This document shows positions 5,934 through 7,441 of a stretch of DNA of 7,441 nucleotides, in pieces. The translations under genes were made by a program, and so were the position numbers. The stretch is taken from the NCBI GenBank assembly GCA_009923965.1, contig RFSL01000041.1, forward strand, positions 1-7,441, written 5' to 3'. This stretch comes from Flavobacteriia bacterium. Its GTDB lineage: Bacteria; Bacteroidota; Bacteroidia; Flavobacteriales_D; Crocinitomicaceae. The notes under the pieces are model-generated. The model saw only the letters and a program-made list of their open reading frames with translations, was not told the DNA's origin and did no database searches. The stretch's first letter is position 1; the number at the start of each line of letters is the position of its first letter.

Positions 5934-7157
5934 TTATTCGATTATAAACCGAATGATTTTGTTAATTGAAGGGACTTTTAAATAATACATTCCTGGAAGA
6001 CAGGAAGATGAAGTTTTTATTAATTGTGAATTATTTAACTCAAATCCATTAATTGCTTGTCCCAACTGATTGTAAACAAAAATCTGCTTATCTGGAACTG
6101 GAGTTGAAATAAAAATCAAATCTCCAGCTTTTAAACTTGTTGGATAGACATAAAAATTACTTGTGTTTTCTGGTAATTCAGCTTGATATTCTTCTAAACG
6201 GACAACACCACTATTATAGGTCCCCAACCATTTTACAGTAGTTGATTCGCTAGCAATTGAAAGAATATGATTTTCAGGTAAATCAGTATTTTCTGTCGAA
6301 TATTCCAGCCAATTATCACCATTTTTAATAAGAACTCCATAAGAATCTGTACCCATAAATATTCTTTCAATTGCATCTATAGCGATTGCATTTATACCAT
6401 TTGTTGGCATAGGTGAATTACTCATGTTAAAGCGCAGCCATGGCCCTCCAAATCCTTGATCATACACCAAACCCTGAGCTGGAGTAGCAAACCAAGGGTG
6501 ATTTGTAGCATCTACAACTATTCCAAGAGCGGAATTATCAGGAAGACCAGATTGAACAATACTAAGAAGTGTGAGTTGATTGTCAGACGAAAAATAATTT
6601 AAACCGCCATTAATCGTTCCTATAAATTTTTCATTTTGCTGACCAATTGCAATCGCAGTGATATTATTTGTGAGTAAATTATGACTAAGGACATTCCAAG
6701 TATACCAATTCACACGATCAAACATTGCAATTCCTTCTGAGGTAGCACACCATATATTATTTTGAGTGTCTATTGCAATGCCTCTAACTAAATAATCTAG
6801 TAAGCCCGAGTTTATTGGATTGTAATTCTCCCAATTTAATCCATCAAAAGAATACAAACCACCTTGCATTGTTCCAACCCAAACTAAGGTGTCATTTTCG
6901 ATACAAAGAGCACGAATATTATCATCTAGAAGTGGTGAATTTTCTGAAGTATAAACAACCCAATTTACACCATCAAATCTCGCAAGGCCATTATCAGTTC
7001 CAATCCATTTAAATTGATTTTGAATTGCAATACAACGAACGGTATTAAATGGTAGGGGAGAATTTGAACTAGAATAAGTCGTTATTACAGGCTGCCCATA
7101 AATAAAAAAGCTCCCAGAACATAAAAGTACTGAGAGCCAATGATAAAAACAATTCAT
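5934..7157 (-). CDS. Secreted seven-repeat beta-propeller protein with T9SS C-terminal sorting domain
   Basis: Residues 1-21 form a probable signal peptide with a hydrophobic stretch (LSVLLCSGSFFIY) and likely cleavage before GlnPro at 22-23; the N-terminus has no Lys or Arg, only a His. Residues 39-330 hold seven tandem repeats of 42 to 45 residues, each with a W/F-x-x-T core (WIGT 51, WVGT 93, WCAT 136, FIGT 178, WFAT 222, FMGT 267, WLGT 310), often followed by GL and an NW near the end. This is the pattern of two-component-regulator propeller repeats (Reg_prop), and seven copies would close one propeller. Residues 334-407 form a type A T9SS sorting domain, starting NFYVYPTSLKAGD and ending in a GMYYLKV strand and KIIRFIIE, which directs export across the outer membrane and is then cleaved. 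No histidine kinase, output domain or enzyme motif is present, so this is a stand-alone extracellular protein of unknown ligand. Its ATG overlaps the stop of the upstream gene by one base (TAATG). Confidence 0.9.
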   Translation of the reverse strand: MNCFYHWLSVLLCSGSFFIYGQPVITTYSSSNSPLPFNTVRCIAIQNQFKWIGTDNGLARFDGVNWVVYTSENSPLLDDNIRALCIENDTLVWVGTMQGGLYSFDGLNWENYNPINSGLLDYLVRGIAIDTQNNIWCATSEGIAMFDRVNWYTWNVLSHNLLTNNITAIAIGQQNEKFIGTINGGLNYFSSDNQLTLLSIVQSGLPDNSALGIVVDATNHPWFATPAQGLVYDQGFGGPWLRFNMSNSPMPTNGINAIAIDAIERIFMGTDSYGVLIKNGDNWLEYSTENTDLPENHILSIASESTTVKWLGTYNSGVVRLEEYQAELPENTSNFYVYPTSLKAGDLIFISTPVPDKQIFVYNQLGQAINGFELNNSQLIKTSSSCLPGMYYLKVPSINKIIRFIIE

Positions 7158-7441
7158 TAATCTTTTATAAAACGTTTAGTGTATGTTTTTCCTTCAAAAG
7201 TAAGATTTAAAAGATAAACTCCTTTCGAGAAATTTTTCATGTCAATCGCTTGTTTCACAAAGCCCGTTAAATTATTCAATGACTGAGAGAGAACTGTTTT
7301 TCCTACAATATCAATGACGTCAATATTTACATCTGTGCCTTTTTTAGCATTAAAATTTACTTCAAATTGACCATTATTAGGATTAGGATAAAGTGAAATG
7401 GAATTTTTAAATGCTACGTCTTCACCCAAAGCTGCACATGA
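7157..7441 (-). CDS. T9SS type A sorting domain, C-terminal end of a secreted protein (5' end outside the window)
   Basis: The frame stays open to the right edge, reading SCAALGEDVAF before the domain. The only start-like codon there, TTG at 7429, lies in the linker, so the gene begins outside the window. The 95 visible codons are a textbook type A T9SS C-terminal sorting domain: SISLYPNPNNGQFEVNF at the start, a central IDVIDIVGKTVLSQSL strand pair, then FSKGVYLLNLTFEGKTYTKR and FIKD at the end. The cargo domain ahead of it cannot be seen, so its function is unknown. The stop TAA shares its last A with the ATG of the propeller gene, implying co-transcription and probably coupled translation of two exported proteins. 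Confidence 0.9.
   Translation of the reverse strand, partial: SCAALGEDVAFKNSISLYPNPNNGQFEVNFNAKKGTDVNIDVIDIVGKTVLSQSLNNLTGFVKQAIDMKNFSKGVYLLNLTFEGKTYTKRFIKD

Noticed and set aside
6815..7012. Plus-strand 65-codon frame opposite the propeller gene
   Set aside because: It is antisense to a repeat region with a clear protein signal, and has no recognisable domain.
7427..7429. TTG as the start of a 90-residue stand-alone protein
   Set aside because: The frame is open upstream to the window edge, and the following sequence is a sorting domain that is only found at the end of larger cargo proteins. It is an internal Leu codon.

Overview
The window looks like a chromosomal segment of a low-GC member of the Bacteroidota, most likely Flavobacteriales or a close relative. 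Three things point there: two genes whose products end in type IX secretion (T9SS) C-terminal sorting domains, a DnaK with the DFGGGTHDVSIL variant signature that I associate with flavobacterial DnaKs, and A-rich translation start regions without Shine-Dalgarno sequences. There is no phage, transposon, CRISPR array, tRNA or rRNA in view. The genus is inference.

Layout from left to right. (1) The 3' part of a plus-strand M16-family zinc metallopeptidase gene, carrying the end of the peptidase homology region and a long C-terminal extension. It faces tail to tail, 11 bases apart, with (2) a compact minus-strand cluster read from right to left: an alpha/beta hydrolase, selU (mnmH, tRNA 2-selenouridine synthase) and selD (selenophosphate synthase). 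The gap between the first two is 12 bases, and selU and selD overlap by 11 bases. (3) dnaK, also on the minus strand, ends just upstream of this cluster with a good intrinsic terminator between them. (4) A 132-base AT-rich leader precedes dnaK. (5) Two minus-strand secreted-protein genes follow: a 407-residue beta-propeller protein with seven visible repeats and a T9SS tail, and upstream of it the C-terminal end of another T9SS cargo, joined by a one-base stop/start overlap (TAATG). The second of these runs off the right edge.

How the genes work together. SelD makes selenophosphate from selenide and ATP, and SelU uses it to replace sulfur by selenium in the wobble 2-thiouridine of certain tRNAs, so the pair forms a self-contained selenouridine pathway. 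SelD has Cys, not Sec, at the active site, and no selA, selB or selC is in the window. The hydrolase heading this operon has an intact catalytic triad but no known link to selenium. DnaK is the housekeeping and heat-shock chaperone, here without grpE or dnaJ beside it. The two T9SS cargo genes are probably co-expressed and their products exported to the cell surface or medium.

Most of the window is ordinary core genome. The points most worth a second look are the placement of the hydrolase start only 14 bases after the dnaK terminator, the hydrolase's association with the selenouridine genes, the repeated TGTCA/TGACA half-sites upstream of dnaK, and the coupled pair of T9SS proteins. I did not find convincing evidence of a wholly new system.
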